Counted from the stretch's first letter, positions 7,187 through 15,642 are shown. The stretch is 20,850 nucleotides of DNA from JBBKWH01 sp041165345 (GCA_041165345.1 JBEANQ010000021.1:1-20850), one strand, 5' to 3'. The notes: generated by a model not told the origin, from the sequence alone. Translations and numbers: made by a program.

Positions 7187-8434
7187 TTTTTGTCCCCAAC
7201 GCTCAGTTTGCACCCGCGCCGTGTCACGCTCACGCGCATTGTCTGCCGGTTGGTACAGGGTTTGCCCCTTTAGTTCAGGGGGTAAATAGTCTTGCTGCAC
7301 AAAATGATTTGGAAAATCATGGGTATATTGGTAGCCTACGCCATGCCCTTGGCTTTGCATCAACTCGGTTGGGGCATTACGCAAATGCAGCGGCACAGGC
7401 AAATGGGCGGTTTTTTCGGCCAAGGCTAAGGCGGCATCCATCGCTTTATAGGTGCTATTGCTTTTGGCGCTGGTTGCCAAGTACACCGCAGTTTGACCCA
7501 AAATAATGCGGCATTCGGGATAGCCAATCGCTTGCACCGCTCTAAAGCACTCGCCCGCCAACAGCAACGCATTGGGGTTGGCATTGCCAATATCTTCGCT
7601 GGCTAAAATCAGCATCCGGCGGGCAATAAACACCGGATCTTCGCCGCCTTTGATCATCCGCGCCATCCAATACAGGGCAGCATCGGGATCACTGCCCCGC
7701 ATCGACTTAATAAACGCCGAGACAATGTCGTAGTGTTGATCGCCGGACTTGTCATAGCGCACCATGTTTTGTTGTGCAGTTTGCAGCACCACATCATTGC
7801 TAATCACCACGGTGTCGTCTTCTGCCCGCGTGCCGACTACCAATTCAAACAGGTTGAGCAATTTACGCGCATCCCCACCCGAGAGCTGCAACAGGGCGTC
7901 CACTTCACGCAGTTGAATATCACGTGGGCTGATGATTGGGTCGAGTCGGATGGCGCGTTCGAGGACAGCCAGTAGCTCGTTTCGGCTTAACGGTTGCAGG
8001 GTGTAGACCTGACAACGCGATAACAGCGCATTGTTGACTTCAAACGATGGGTTTTCGGTGGTTGCACCGATCAGGGTGATTTTGCCTTTTTCGACAGCCG
8101 CCAACAGTGCATCTTGCTGTCCTTTGTTAAAGCGGTGAATCTCGTCAATAAACACCACAGGTGGCATCAAGTCGCCGCTTTGGCTGATCATCTCGCGCAG
8201 TTCTTTCACCCCTGCACTGATCGCGGATAGGCTGATAAATGGCCGATCAACCGCTTCGGCCAGCAGCAACGCCAAAGTGGTTTTGCCCACGCCTGCCGGT
8301 CCCCAAAAAATCATGGAGGGCAAGTTGCCTTGATCAACCATTTGCCGCAGTGGGCCGTGTTCGCCCAGCAGATGCGTTTGACCGATGACGTCAGACAGAC
8401 GACGGGGACGAATACGTTCGGGCAGTGGGGTCAT
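7181..8434 (-). CDS. rarA: Replication-associated recombination protein A (AAA+ ATPase)
   Basis: RarA (MgsA) is a tetrameric clamp-loader-like AAA+ ATPase that acts at stalled replication forks and interacts with SSB. The 417-residue product begins MTPLPERIRPRRLSDVIGQ, the typical family start. It carries Walker A WGPAGVGKTT (44-53), Walker B VVFIDEIHRF (93-102), sensor-1 region GATTENPSFEVN (123-134) and the arginine-finger context LLSRC (137-141). The C-terminal half contains MIKGGEDPVFIARRMLI and SEDIGNANP, both diagnostic of RarA rather than DnaX or RuvB, and ends with the PPELKG segment of the tetramerisation domain. Its full length matches the family. The ribosome binding site (GGA) is weak. 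Confidence 0.96.
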   Translation of the reverse strand: MTPLPERIRPRRLSDVIGQTHLLGEHGPLRQMVDQGNLPSMIFWGPAGVGKTTLALLLAEAVDRPFISLSAISAGVKELREMISQSGDLMPPVVFIDEIHRFNKGQQDALLAAVEKGKITLIGATTENPSFEVNNALLSRCQVYTLQPLSRNELLAVLERAIRLDPIISPRDIQLREVDALLQLSGGDARKLLNLFELVVGTRAEDDTVVISNDVVLQTAQQNMVRYDKSGDQHYDIVSAFIKSMRGSDPDAALYWMARMIKGGEDPVFIARRMLILASEDIGNANPNALLLAGECFRAVQAIGYPECRIILGQTAVYLATSAKSNSTYKAMDAALALAEKTAHLPVPLHLRNAPTELMQSQGHGVGYQYTHDFPNHFVQQDYLPPELKGQTLYQPADNARERDTARVQTERWGQKP

Positions 8435-8675
8435 GGGGCAAATCCGTGCGGCGGGGGTATGGCGATGTTACGGGGTTTATGGGGGTTTGGGCAGTGATTG
8501 ACGTCGTTGATTGTCGCGTTCATAAACACCACAAAAAATCCTCAAAAATACCCATAATTTCTATATGGATTTACTGGTCATGCGGGTGAAATGCGCCTAA
8601 TGTGGATGACAGAAGCGATTAAAAATGAAGCCGACAGATCCTCTGTCTTGTCGTTTGACCCTTGGAGTTTGAACC

Positions 8676-8930
8676 ATGACCATTAAGACCGATTTAGAAC
8701 AACTCAAAGCCGATTTGACGCAGCAACGCGATGAAATGAAAGTCAAAATGAGTCTTGCCAAAATGGAGATCAAAGACGAATGGCAAGCACTTGATGACAA
8801 AACTCAGCATTTTTTTGCCAATGTCGGCCAAATGACCCATGAGACGGCGGAAGACGTCAGCAACGCCACCAAGCAACTGGGCGACGATATCAAACAGGCG
8901 TATGCCAAGCTCAAAGCCAAGTTGGTTTAA
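8676..8930 (+). CDS. Small helical protein, possibly sll1863-type stress-response family
   Basis: This is an 84-residue, strongly charged and apparently all-helical protein. The N-terminal helix has heptad-like spacing (LEQLKADLTQQRDEMKVKM), KMEIKDEWQALDDKTQHFF follows in the middle, and the C-terminus is TKQLGDDIKQAYAKLKAKL. I recall this order of segments in short stress-response proteins labelled sll1863-like; this is memory of a pattern, not a search result. There is no signal peptide and no cysteine. ATG 8676 has GGAG at 8664-8667 and follows a 241-base gap with AT-rich stretches. A short hairpin GACAGA/TCTGTC (8633-8647) lies in the leader. It is convergent with the ycgN-like gene, whose stop is seven bases away. 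Confidence 0.75.
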   Translation: MTIKTDLEQLKADLTQQRDEMKVKMSLAKMEIKDEWQALDDKTQHFFANVGQMTHETAEDVSNATKQLGDDIKQAYAKLKAKLV

Positions 8931-8936
8931 GCGGGT

Positions 8937-9389
8937 TTAGCGCACCCATTTCACCACGTAGTCTTCAATATCATCGTCATGCACATCGGTCTCAGGGATA
9001 CAACGCCCTGCGGCCGATTTTCGTGCTTCACGCACGCTTTTAGGCGTTCCGGTCAGTAGCGGATGCCAACGCGGTAGCGCTTGGCCGTTGTCGAGTCGTT
9101 TATAGGCGCACGAGGGTGGCAGCCAATGCAGTTGGCCGACCATGTCGGGGGTCAGTTGCACGCAGTCTGGCACCTGTTGTTTGCGGTTTGCGTAGTCGCT
9201 ACAGCGGGCGGTTTTGCAGTCCAGCAGTTTACAGGCCAGCTTGGTGTAGGCGACTTCGTGGGTGTCTTCGTCTTCAAGTTTGACCAAGCAACACAGGCCA
9301 CAGCCGTCACAGAGGGCTTCCCACTCAGCAATGTTGAGCTGATCAAGCGAGTATTGCGTCCAAAACTGTGGACGGAGCGCGTCGGTCAT
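8937..9389 (-). CDS. ycgN: YcgN-family (UPF0260) cysteine-cluster protein
   Basis: This is a 150-residue product from ATG 9389-9387. The Cys cluster CDGCGLCCL is at about residues 27-35, followed by LACKLLDCKTARCSDY, VPDCVQLTPD, WLPPSCAYKRL and LPRWHPLLTG. This set, including the WLP...CAYR and WHPLLTG motifs, is characteristic of E. coli YcgN. The cysteine arrangement suggests metal or iron-sulfur binding, but the function of the family is not established. A non-ATG start at 9437 would add 16 residues unlike the family, so I prefer the internal ATG. AGGTGG lies nine bases before it, and the leader can pair with this site (see the entry at 9397-9466). The gene follows glpD by 109 bases on the same strand. 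Confidence 0.93.
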   Translation of the reverse strand: MTDALRPQFWTQYSLDQLNIAEWEALCDGCGLCCLVKLEDEDTHEVAYTKLACKLLDCKTARCSDYANRKQQVPDCVQLTPDMVGQLHWLPPSCAYKRLDNGQALPRWHPLLTGTPKSVREARKSAAGRCIPETDVHDDDIEDYVVKWVR

Positions 9390-9396
9390 AAAGCAA

Positions 9397-9466
9397 AGCC
9401 ACCTGTCTGGCGTGTGGAAGGGTTGTCTGAACAACAACCTTCCACATGCGGGATGAGAAGGTGGCT
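9397..9466 (-). promoter_or_regulatory. Nested stem that could hide the ycgN ribosome binding site
   Basis: In the minus-strand transcript, AGCCACCT (9466-9459) is the exact complement of AGGTGGCT (9404-9397), which contains the AGGTGG ribosome binding site of ycgN. Between them lies a strong hairpin (9446-9413): TGTGGAAGG pairs with CCTTCCACA and ACAAC with GTTGT around a four-base loop, with a two-base bulge. Together they form a two-tier structure closing on the ribosome binding site. The pairing is seen directly; a regulatory role is inferred. Confidence 0.45.
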
Positions 9467-9498
9467 AGCATAACAATGACAGGCCTAAACGACACGCT

Positions 9499-11037
9499 TT
9501 AGATTGGCTGAGCGTCAAACCAGTTTGCAAAGTGTTGTTGCTCGGCGGCGCTCATGTGTAGGCCGCATTTGGTGCGTCGCCATAACACATCTTCGGCTTG
9601 CCATGCCCATTCATGCTGGCGCAGATAGCGCACTTCGCATGCATAAAGACCCGCACCAAAGTGTTGACCCAGCTGATCCATGGCCGTTGCGCCATTTAAC
9701 ACGCTGGGGGTTAGTGTGCCGTGCCGGCGTGCCAGTTGCGTCAGCCATGTGGGGTCAAGCAGGGGGTATTGCGCCAAAAACCCAACCAGCCATTCATCAA
9801 ACCCTTGCCAGCCGTTTGGAATATCCCCACCGCCCAGTGCTTCGGTGTGCGTCCATGCGGTAGCGGTGGCATTGGGGGCAAATGGCAGGAGTTTTTCGAG
9901 CGCGTGTTCGGCCAGTTTGCGGTAGGTGGTGAGCTTGCCGCCCAACACGGTGAGCAGTGGGGCTTTGCCGTCACGGGCATCCACTTTTAACTCGTAGTCA
10001 CGGGTGACGGCGGCGGCGTTGTCGGTGCCGTCATCCATCAAAGGCCGCACGCCGCTATAGCGCCACACCACGTCCGCAGGGGTAACTGGTTGATCAAGGT
10101 AGGCGTTGACGGCCTCACACAGGTAGTCGACTTCGGCGTCGGTCATGTGTGGTTTGGCGTTGGGGTCGTCTAGGGGCGTGTCTGTGGTGCCGATGAGGGT
10201 GTAGTCACGCTCATAGGGCAGCATAAAAATCACCCGACGGTCGGTGTGTTGCAAGATGTAGGCTTGCTCACCAGCATAGCGACGCTTGACCACCATATGT
10301 GACCCTTGCACCAGCCGCAGCTTGCCTTCTGGCTGTTGTTCGGTTTGGACGTGTGACTGAACCGCTTGCACCCATGGACCGCTGGCATTCACCAGCATGT
10401 TGGCGATCACCCGCACCGGCACTTGTTCGGGGTGCGGATGGTTGGGCATGGCAGCAAGCTGAATGTCCCAGTGGTCGGCATTGCGCTCGGCCTGCACAAA
10501 GGTGGCACGCGGCAATAAGGTTGCGCCGTGTTCACGGGCAGATCGGGCATTTAAAATGACCAATCGGGCGTCATCGACCCATGCGTCGGAGTAGCTAAAG
10601 CCGTGAGTGTATTGTGCTTTGAGCGGCTGACCCAACTCACTGCCCGCCAGTTGCACGCCCTTGGATTTGGCAAGGCTAATGCGCCCGCCTAGGCGATCGT
10701 ACAAAAACAAACCGGTGCGGATCATCCAGCGCGGCCGTAATGCAGGCACATGCGGCATGATAAAGGTCATCGGCCACGCAATATGCGGGGCAATCGCCAG
10801 CAGTCGCTCACGTTCGGCCAAGGCTTCGCTGACCAGCCGAAATTCGTAGTGTTCTAGGTAGCGTAAACCGCCATGAATCAGCTTGCTTGAGGCGCTTGAT
10901 GTCGCACCGGCAAAGTCGCCTTGTTCAACCAAAAGGACGGATAATCCTCGGCCTGCGGCGTCGCGGGCAATGCCCACCCCATTAATGCCGCCACCGATAA
11001 TCAGTAGATCGACGTGTTGTTTGATGTGTTCTGTCAC
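9499..11037 (-). CDS. glpD: Aerobic glycerol-3-phosphate dehydrogenase
   Basis: GlpD oxidises sn-glycerol 3-phosphate to dihydroxyacetone phosphate and passes electrons to quinone at the inner membrane. The 512-residue product (E. coli 501) has the FAD-binding motif LLIIGGGINGVGIARDAAGRG near residues 11-31, the family signature GDFAGATSSASSKLIHGGLRYLE (about 40-62), and the C-terminal alpha-helical domain with YSGVRPL and LTVLGGKLTTYRKLAEHAL. I place the start at GTG 11037, because AGGAG lies seven bases before it; the upstream in-frame GTG at 11061 has no ribosome binding site. No glpF, glpK or glpR is visible nearby. A TAAAAT box (11070-11065 on the minus strand) just upstream could be its -10, but no good -35 accompanies it. 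Confidence 0.96.
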   Translation of the reverse strand: MTEHIKQHVDLLIIGGGINGVGIARDAAGRGLSVLLVEQGDFAGATSSASSKLIHGGLRYLEHYEFRLVSEALAERERLLAIAPHIAWPMTFIMPHVPALRPRWMIRTGLFLYDRLGGRISLAKSKGVQLAGSELGQPLKAQYTHGFSYSDAWVDDARLVILNARSAREHGATLLPRATFVQAERNADHWDIQLAAMPNHPHPEQVPVRVIANMLVNASGPWVQAVQSHVQTEQQPEGKLRLVQGSHMVVKRRYAGEQAYILQHTDRRVIFMLPYERDYTLIGTTDTPLDDPNAKPHMTDAEVDYLCEAVNAYLDQPVTPADVVWRYSGVRPLMDDGTDNAAAVTRDYELKVDARDGKAPLLTVLGGKLTTYRKLAEHALEKLLPFAPNATATAWTHTEALGGGDIPNGWQGFDEWLVGFLAQYPLLDPTWLTQLARRHGTLTPSVLNGATAMDQLGQHFGAGLYACEVRYLRQHEWAWQAEDVLWRRTKCGLHMSAAEQQHFANWFDAQPI

Positions 11038-11384
11038 ACCTATTCTCCTAAGGTCGGTCACAGCATTTTAAGACTGCGTTACCGACGTGTGCGTTTCGTG
11101 CGCTTCATGTATCACGGGCGCGGGTCAATCACACGAACGAACGATGACTGTCGGGTTGCTTGCTTTTTGCTGAGTCATTGAGATGACGCTGTTTATTGCA
11201 ATGGCCATTCCGCTCTTTTGTCAAAATCACCCTTGCCACCGTCCAGATTGGCAGATAAGCAAAGTGGGTACACGCTGACAAAAGCCGCACAGCCCCTCCA
11301 AATCACTACTCTACAGTGCAGGTGTTGCCCACCTTATCGCGGGTGATGCGATATTTTTTGAACTTTTTCTTTTGGAGAATCATC
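11038..11384. other. Divergent intergenic region between glpD and the ytjA-like gene
   Basis: No gene is supported in these roughly 350 bases. On the glpD side there is a possible -10 box TAAAAT (minus strand, 11070-11065). A 10-base perfect palindrome AATGGCCATT sits at 11200-11209 and could be an operator half or chance. CGTGTG and CACACG elements lie about 40 bases apart around 11085-11135. I see no confident -35/-10 pair for the rightward gene, although GATATT near 11350 is a weak candidate. Confidence 0.35.
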
Positions 11385-11549
11385 ATGTTCCGTTGGGCAA
11401 TTATTTTTGCAATCGTGGCGCTGGTCGCAAGCTTATTGGGCTTTGGTGGCGTGGCAGGCATGTCAGCCGACTTTGCTTGGATCTTTTTGGTGGTGGCGGT
11501 CATCTTGGCGATTGTCGCCTTGGTGACGCGGGGCAAGGTGTCGGTCTAA
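11385..11549 (+). CDS. ytjA: DUF1328 (YtjA-family) small membrane protein
   Basis: This 54-residue protein begins MFRWAIIFAIVALVASLLGF, continues GGVAGMSADFAWIF and ends with a second hydrophobic helix and a basic tail, TRGKVSV. This matches E. coli YtjA (53 residues, start MFRWGIIF, central GFGGLAG) very closely in layout. It is an inner-membrane protein with two transmembrane helices and unknown function. ATG 11385 has GGAG at 11373-11376; a longer in-frame start at 11316 would add an unrelated leader. It is a single-gene unit ending in a strong terminator. Confidence 0.92.
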   Translation: MFRWAIIFAIVALVASLLGFGGVAGMSADFAWIFLVVAVILAIVALVTRGKVSV

Positions 11550-11581
11550 GCACTCACTCTGCGAGACTTACATGTGTGCCG

Positions 11582-11607
11582 AGCGCGTGATCATCACGCG
11601 CTTTTTT
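11582..11607 (+). terminator. Rho-independent terminator after the ytjA-like gene
   Basis: A nine-base perfect stem, AGCGCGTGA (11582-11590) with TCACGCGCT (11594-11602), has a three-base loop, and six T residues run to 11607. Confidence 0.88.
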
Positions 11608-11745
11608 GTGGGCGACGGACTCATGAACCTGTGGGGTGTTTATTTTTGTGATGATGATACGCCGTGCACATGACAACGGTGTTTTTTTCAGGCATTACAT
11701 TGCACCATTCACGCTTCACCACAGACACTCGCTAAGGATTTTATC

Positions 11746-12486
11746 ATGACGGCTATTTCGACTCGTACGGTGGCTCTGACCACTGCGGATGGCGCCACGC
11801 TCCATGTTTATGTGGCGTTACCTGCCGACACCCCAACGCCAGTTGCAGGGATCTTGATTGCGCCTGAATGGTGGGGATTAACCGCCTACCCCAAACAACG
11901 TGCCGACCAATTGGCCGCACTTGGCTATGCCGCACTGGCACTTGATGTATATGGCGATGGCAAAACCACCGAGCAAGCCGCTCAAGCCAATGAATGGATG
12001 ATGGATCAATTGGGTGATCAAGATCGCTTGATGGCGCGCGCCAAGACCGGCCTTGATTATTTGGCCAGCTTGCCCAACGTGGACAGCCAACGCTTGGCAG
12101 CCATAGGCTATTGTTTTGGCGGTAAGGTCGTGCTTGATATGGCTCGGGACGGACTACCGCTCAACGCTGTGGCCAGTTTTCATGGCAATTTAACCCCCAA
12201 ACAACCGGCTGATGCCGCCACCTTTAAAGCCGTGGTCATGATTGAACATGGGGCAGCCGATGAACTGGTCAGCCCAGAAGCCATTGCCGCCTTTGAAGCC
12301 GAAATGCAAGCCGCCAACGTGCAATACACCGTGCATCAACATGCAGGGGCAAAACATGGCTTTAGCAACCCTGATGTCAATCGTTTTGCCGCACAAAATG
12401 GCGTCGATTTCTTGGCGTATCACCCACAAGCCGATCAAGATTCGTGGCGCTATTTGACCAAACTGCTGGCCTTGCAACTCGCCTAA
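11746..12486 (+). CDS. Dienelactone hydrolase family alpha/beta hydrolase
   Basis: This is a 246-residue alpha/beta hydrolase. The visible triad of the dienelactone hydrolase type is Cys123 in AAIGYCFGGKVV, Asp172 in EHGAADELVS and His204 in AGAKHGFSNP. Glu41 in APEWWGL corresponds to the conserved Glu that activates the cysteine. Members hydrolyse lactones or esters, and few outside chlorocatechol pathways have a known substrate. No catabolic genes surround it, so a housekeeping esterase role is more likely than aromatic degradation. It has no signal peptide and is probably cytoplasmic. ATG 11746 follows AAGGA nine bases upstream. The 155-base gap to mutY holds nothing I can identify. Confidence 0.93.
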   Translation: MTAISTRTVALTTADGATLHVYVALPADTPTPVAGILIAPEWWGLTAYPKQRADQLAALGYAALALDVYGDGKTTEQAAQANEWMMDQLGDQDRLMARAKTGLDYLASLPNVDSQRLAAIGYCFGGKVVLDMARDGLPLNAVASFHGNLTPKQPADAATFKAVVMIEHGAADELVSPEAIAAFEAEMQAANVQYTVHQHAGAKHGFSNPDVNRFAAQNGVDFLAYHPQADQDSWRYLTKLLALQLA

Positions 12487-12641
12487 CCCACAATCTGGCT
12501 CGCATGGGGGAAGTAAAACCGCTCAAACACTGTGCCAAATGCGCCAAGCATCACAAATCGAGGCAGGTGTTGAAGCGATGCGTATGTTCATTTTGAATGT
12601 TTAGCCCGATCATGTAGCTCTCACTATGGCTTGAGTTGACC

Positions 12642-13742
12642 ATGACTTCTATTCCTGCGCCCGATTCGTTTGCTGCTCGCTTGCTGGCATGGTTTGACCA
12701 ACATGGCCGCCATGATTTGCCGTGGCAAGTACAGGATGACCCCTACAAAGTATGGGTGTCCGAAATCATGCTGCAACAAACCCAAGTCAAAACCGTGCTG
12801 CAATACTTTGATCGATTTATGACCCGCTTTCCGACTGTGCAGGACTTGGGACGGGCTGACTGGGACGAGGTTGCACCGTATTGGGCGGGTTTGGGCTACT
12901 ACGCCCGTGCGCGCAATTTGCACAAAGCCGCTGGCGTGGTAACCGCCGTCGGTCAGTTTCCGGACACACTTGCCGGTTGGACGGCCTTATCGGGGATTGG
13001 GCCGTCCACCGCAGGCGCGTTAATGTCGCTGGGCTTGCGCAAGTTTGGGGTGATTATGGATGGCAACGTCAAACGGGTGCTGACCCGCTGGCAAGCCATT
13101 GAAGGCGACAGCGCCAAACCTGCCGTGACCAAACCACTGTGGCAACTGGCCGAACGCCTGACCCCACAGCAACGCAATGCCGACTACACCCAAGCCATCA
13201 TGGACTTGGGTGCGACCGTCTGCACCCCAAAAAAACCGCTGTGCCTGTATTGCCCACTGCAACACGACTGCCAAGCCCTCGCCCAAGGCCGTGTGCTGGA
13301 GTTTCCACAAAAAAGCACCCGCAAGGCGACGCCGGTTCGCTCGGCACGGGTTCTGATTCTGCCCGCTCATCACACCGGTCATGGGTCTGACACCCCCAAC
13401 TGGCTTTGGCTACAGCGTCCTGCCGAAGGATTGTGGGGTGGATTGTGGTGCTTACCCATCATAGAAAGTGATGCCATGTGGACCTTACTGCAACATCGGT
13501 ATGGCAGTTTGCTGAAATACAGCGCTCAGATTCGGCATACCTTTACCCATTTTACATGGGAGCTACAGGCCGTTCAGTTGACAGTTGATGCCAGCCACGC
13601 CGAAAGCCTATTGATGGAACTTGCGCCCGACACCCACAGCCCCACACTGCGCTGGATGTCTGCCGACCACGCTATTGCTAGTGGTATTCCGCAGGCCATG
13701 CACAAGCTACTAGAGGCGACAAACGCGGCGCAAATCGGCTAA
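12642..13742 (+). CDS. mutY: A/G-specific adenine DNA glycosylase
   Basis: MutY removes adenine mispaired with 8-oxoguanine. The 366-residue product has the catalytic Glu41 in WVSEIMLQQTQVKTV, the helix-hairpin-helix LSGIGPSTAGALMSL (117-130), the catalytic Asp140 in VIMDGNVKRVLTR, and four iron-sulfur cysteines spaced C-x6-C-x2-C-x5-C (194, 201, 204, 210). A C-terminal NUDIX-like domain with LRWMSADHA and HTFTHFTWEL recognises 8-oxoguanine. I use ATG 12642; a TTG six bases earlier is also in frame. It is the first gene of a tight rightward run that ends in tag. The downstream neighbour is not the yggX of the E. coli mutY locus. Confidence 0.97.
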   Translation: MTSIPAPDSFAARLLAWFDQHGRHDLPWQVQDDPYKVWVSEIMLQQTQVKTVLQYFDRFMTRFPTVQDLGRADWDEVAPYWAGLGYYARARNLHKAAGVVTAVGQFPDTLAGWTALSGIGPSTAGALMSLGLRKFGVIMDGNVKRVLTRWQAIEGDSAKPAVTKPLWQLAERLTPQQRNADYTQAIMDLGATVCTPKKPLCLYCPLQHDCQALAQGRVLEFPQKSTRKATPVRSARVLILPAHHTGHGSDTPNWLWLQRPAEGLWGGLWCLPIIESDAMWTLLQHRYGSLLKYSAQIRHTFTHFTWELQAVQLTVDASHAESLLMELAPDTHSPTLRWMSADHAIASGIPQAMHKLLEATNAAQIG

Positions 13743-13781
13743 GGTATGCGTATCTTTTGAGCATATGGGCGGAGTCATACT

Positions 13782-14336
13782 GTGCCATTTTCTGCTGTTA
13801 AACTCAGCGCCTGTGCGGCGGCGGTGTTGATCATGTCCGGATGCCAAACCCTGTCACCGACCGAGTGCCGAATCGCCAATTGGTCGCAGCTCGGCCAGCA
13901 AGATGGCAATGCGGGGCTGGACGAAAAAATCGCCCTTCATGTCGAAGGCTGCGCAAAACAACAGGTCATGGTTACGCCGAGCAGCGTGGCCGCCTACCGC
14001 ACCGGCTACCAACAAGGCTTGGGCTATTACTGCCGCAAAGACCGTGTGTTAGAACTTGCTTTGACCGGCAAACACAATATTGACGTGTGCCCGTTGGCGA
14101 GCCAAGGTTCCTTACGTCTCTATGCCAATACTGGCACACGGGTCTATGAAACACGCCGCAAACTGCAAGACCTCAACAACGAGCAACGCCAACTTGAACA
14201 AGAACTACAACAAGACAAAACCACCGATGCCCGCCGTGCTGATATTCGCAAACGCCTACGCCTGTTAGATCAAGATTTAATCGACCAACGCACAGATGTC
14301 GCACGGGCAGAATACGCCCTGCGCCAACTGCCCTAA
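13782..14336 (+). CDS. DUF2799 lipoprotein with C-terminal coiled coil
   Basis: This 184-residue product starts at GTG 13782 (GGAG at 13771-13774). The signal sequence ends in lipobox LIMSGC (Cys21). The mature part has the DUF2799 pattern: W-x-x-x-G-x-x-DGNAG, then EGC, then AAYRTGYQQGLGYYC, then VCP. After about residue 125 a charged helix (RRKLQDLNNEQRQLEQELQQ) has heptad character and should form a coiled coil. DUF2799 proteins are envelope lipoproteins without a known function. It lies 39 bases after mutY and 14 before the EI24-type gene, so it is probably in their operon and may belong functionally with the downstream membrane and peptidase genes. Confidence 0.82.
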   Translation: MPFSAVKLSACAAAVLIMSGCQTLSPTECRIANWSQLGQQDGNAGLDEKIALHVEGCAKQQVMVTPSSVAAYRTGYQQGLGYYCRKDRVLELALTGKHNIDVCPLASQGSLRLYANTGTRVYETRRKLQDLNNEQRQLEQELQQDKTTDARRADIRKRLRLLDQDLIDQRTDVARAEYALRQLP

Positions 14337-14350
14337 GACACTACTCTCGA

Positions 14351-15094
14351 ATGACTCATCTTGGAACACTCGACTATTGGGCAGCCCATCGCTGGCTCAA
14401 AACAACCGGCCGTTGGACATGGCTGGCATGGCCGCTGTGCTGCTCATTACTGCTATTTCCGGTCTATGTATGGGGTGTTTGGGCGGGTAGTGGTGCATTA
14501 ACCGACCATGTGCTGGCGTTGTGGGGTGGTTCACCTGACGGTTGGCACTATTGGTTGTTGTGGCCTTTCATCATGCTGATCACCCTACTCTTGGGCTATA
14601 TCCTGCTGAAAAACCTGATCATGCTGCTGTGCTTACCACTCAACATGCGATTGGCTGATGCCGTCATCAACGAACAATTAGGCGACACCGCAGCGCAAGG
14701 GTGGCAGGGGCTATCGCAGTCTTTTGGCCGCACGCTCAGTGTGACCCTGCTGTCTTTATGTATGGGACTGATCAGCACCGTGGGCTTGCTGTTGATTGGC
14801 TTGATTCCGGTCATCGGCCCTATCGCAGCATTAGTATTGGGTTTGATCATGCAAAGTTTTTTAGCCGCATGGGGATTTTTTGATCCCGTTTATGAACGCG
14901 CCCATTTGGGCGCATGGCGCAGTTTAGGCCGCAGTATTCGACTGACCCCCACGCTTGTGGGCAGTGGCCTTCCGTTTGTGTTGTTGTTTCAAATTCCGAT
15001 TCTGGGTTGGGCACTTGCCCCGAGTTACGGTACGGTTGCTGGTGCATTAACCGCCAGTCGCTTGCATCAACAAGGGCGACTTCTCGCACCATGA
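14351..15094 (+). CDS. EI24-domain (CysZ-like) integral membrane protein
   Basis: This is a 247-residue protein with about five or six hydrophobic helices, for example 25-43, 70-96, 128-165 and 203-222. The C-terminal half shows LGAWRSLGRSIRLTP, GSGLPFVLLFQIPILGWALA and PSYGTVAGAL, an arrangement I associate with EI24/CysZ-family proteins. CysZ transports sulfate, but many EI24 proteins have no assigned substrate, and no cysteine-biosynthesis genes are here. Its TGA stop overlaps the ATG of the next gene (ATGA at 15091-15094), which suggests translational coupling to the M23 peptidase and perhaps a shared envelope task. ATG 14351 lies 14 bases after the DUF2799 stop. Confidence 0.75.
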   Translation: MTHLGTLDYWAAHRWLKTTGRWTWLAWPLCCSLLLFPVYVWGVWAGSGALTDHVLALWGGSPDGWHYWLLWPFIMLITLLLGYILLKNLIMLLCLPLNMRLADAVINEQLGDTAAQGWQGLSQSFGRTLSVTLLSLCMGLISTVGLLLIGLIPVIGPIAALVLGLIMQSFLAAWGFFDPVYERAHLGAWRSLGRSIRLTPTLVGSGLPFVLLFQIPILGWALAPSYGTVAGALTASRLHQQGRLLAP

Positions 15095-15642
15095 AATCTA
15101 TCATGGCGCTGCTGATCGTATTCACGGTGTTGTTTTTCTGGCTTAGTCTTCCGCCACACCCACAGCAACCCTCACGCGGGCAAATTTTTTATGCCTCATG
15201 GCAGCTTAAATCCCAGTCCTTGCCCGCTCACCTGCCTATGCCGGTGCAAGGCATTCGACCCCGTCAATTGCGCGACACATGGGGCGCGGCGCGCTCGGGT
15301 GGGCGACAACATGAAGGCATTGATATTTTTGCCCCTGAAGGCACTCCCGTATTAGCCGCCACACAAGGCATGGTGTTGTCCGTTGGTGAAAATACATTAG
15401 GAGGGGCGTCGGTGTGGGTCTTAGGCCCTGCCGCCACCCGCCATTACTATACCCATCTATCCGGCTATGGCCGTTACCGTAGCGGTGATTGGGTGCATGT
15501 TGGTGACGTGTTGGGCTATGTGGGGCACTCTGGCAATGCCAAACACACGCCGCCACATTTACATTACGGTATCTATGAAACCCATCGGGGGGCGACGAAT
15601 CCATACCCCTATTTACGTTATACCCCCACACACAAGGACTGA
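15091..15642 (+). CDS. M23-family (LytM) metalloendopeptidase, first of a tandem pair
   Basis: This is a 183-residue protein. One N-terminal hydrophobic helix (residues 4-20) acts as signal or membrane anchor without a lipobox. The M23 domain covers about residues 48-175. Zinc ligands are His74 and Asp78 in RQHEGIDIF and His158 in the HLH motif, with His156 as the expected catalytic base, so the enzyme looks active. Family members cut peptide cross-links of peptidoglycan in the periplasm. The start is fixed by the ATGA overlap with the upstream membrane protein gene; a longer reading frame from 14914 would run inside that gene. By hand alignment its domain is about 57 percent identical to the next gene's product. 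Confidence 0.92.
   Translation: MKSIMALLIVFTVLFFWLSLPPHPQQPSRGQIFYASWQLKSQSLPAHLPMPVQGIRPRQLRDTWGAARSGGRQHEGIDIFAPEGTPVLAATQGMVLSVGENTLGGASVWVLGPAATRHYYTHLSGYGRYRSGDWVHVGDVLGYVGHSGNAKHTPPHLHYGIYETHRGATNPYPYLRYTPTHKD

Noticed and set aside
9389..9437. Upstream non-ATG start of the ycgN-like gene at 9437
   Set aside because: It lies inside the leader hairpin, and the added 16 residues do not resemble family N-termini. ATG 9389 with AGGTGG is better.
12487..12641. Possible promoter or terminator in the gap between the dienelactone hydrolase gene and mutY
   Set aside because: No inverted repeat with a T-run and no acceptable -35/-10 pair could be found by eye.
14914..15642. Long start for the first M23 gene at 14914
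   Set aside because: The extra 59 residues lie inside the EI24-type gene in another frame and lack signal-peptide character. ATG 15091 gives a proper hydrophobic N-terminus and an ATGA overlap.
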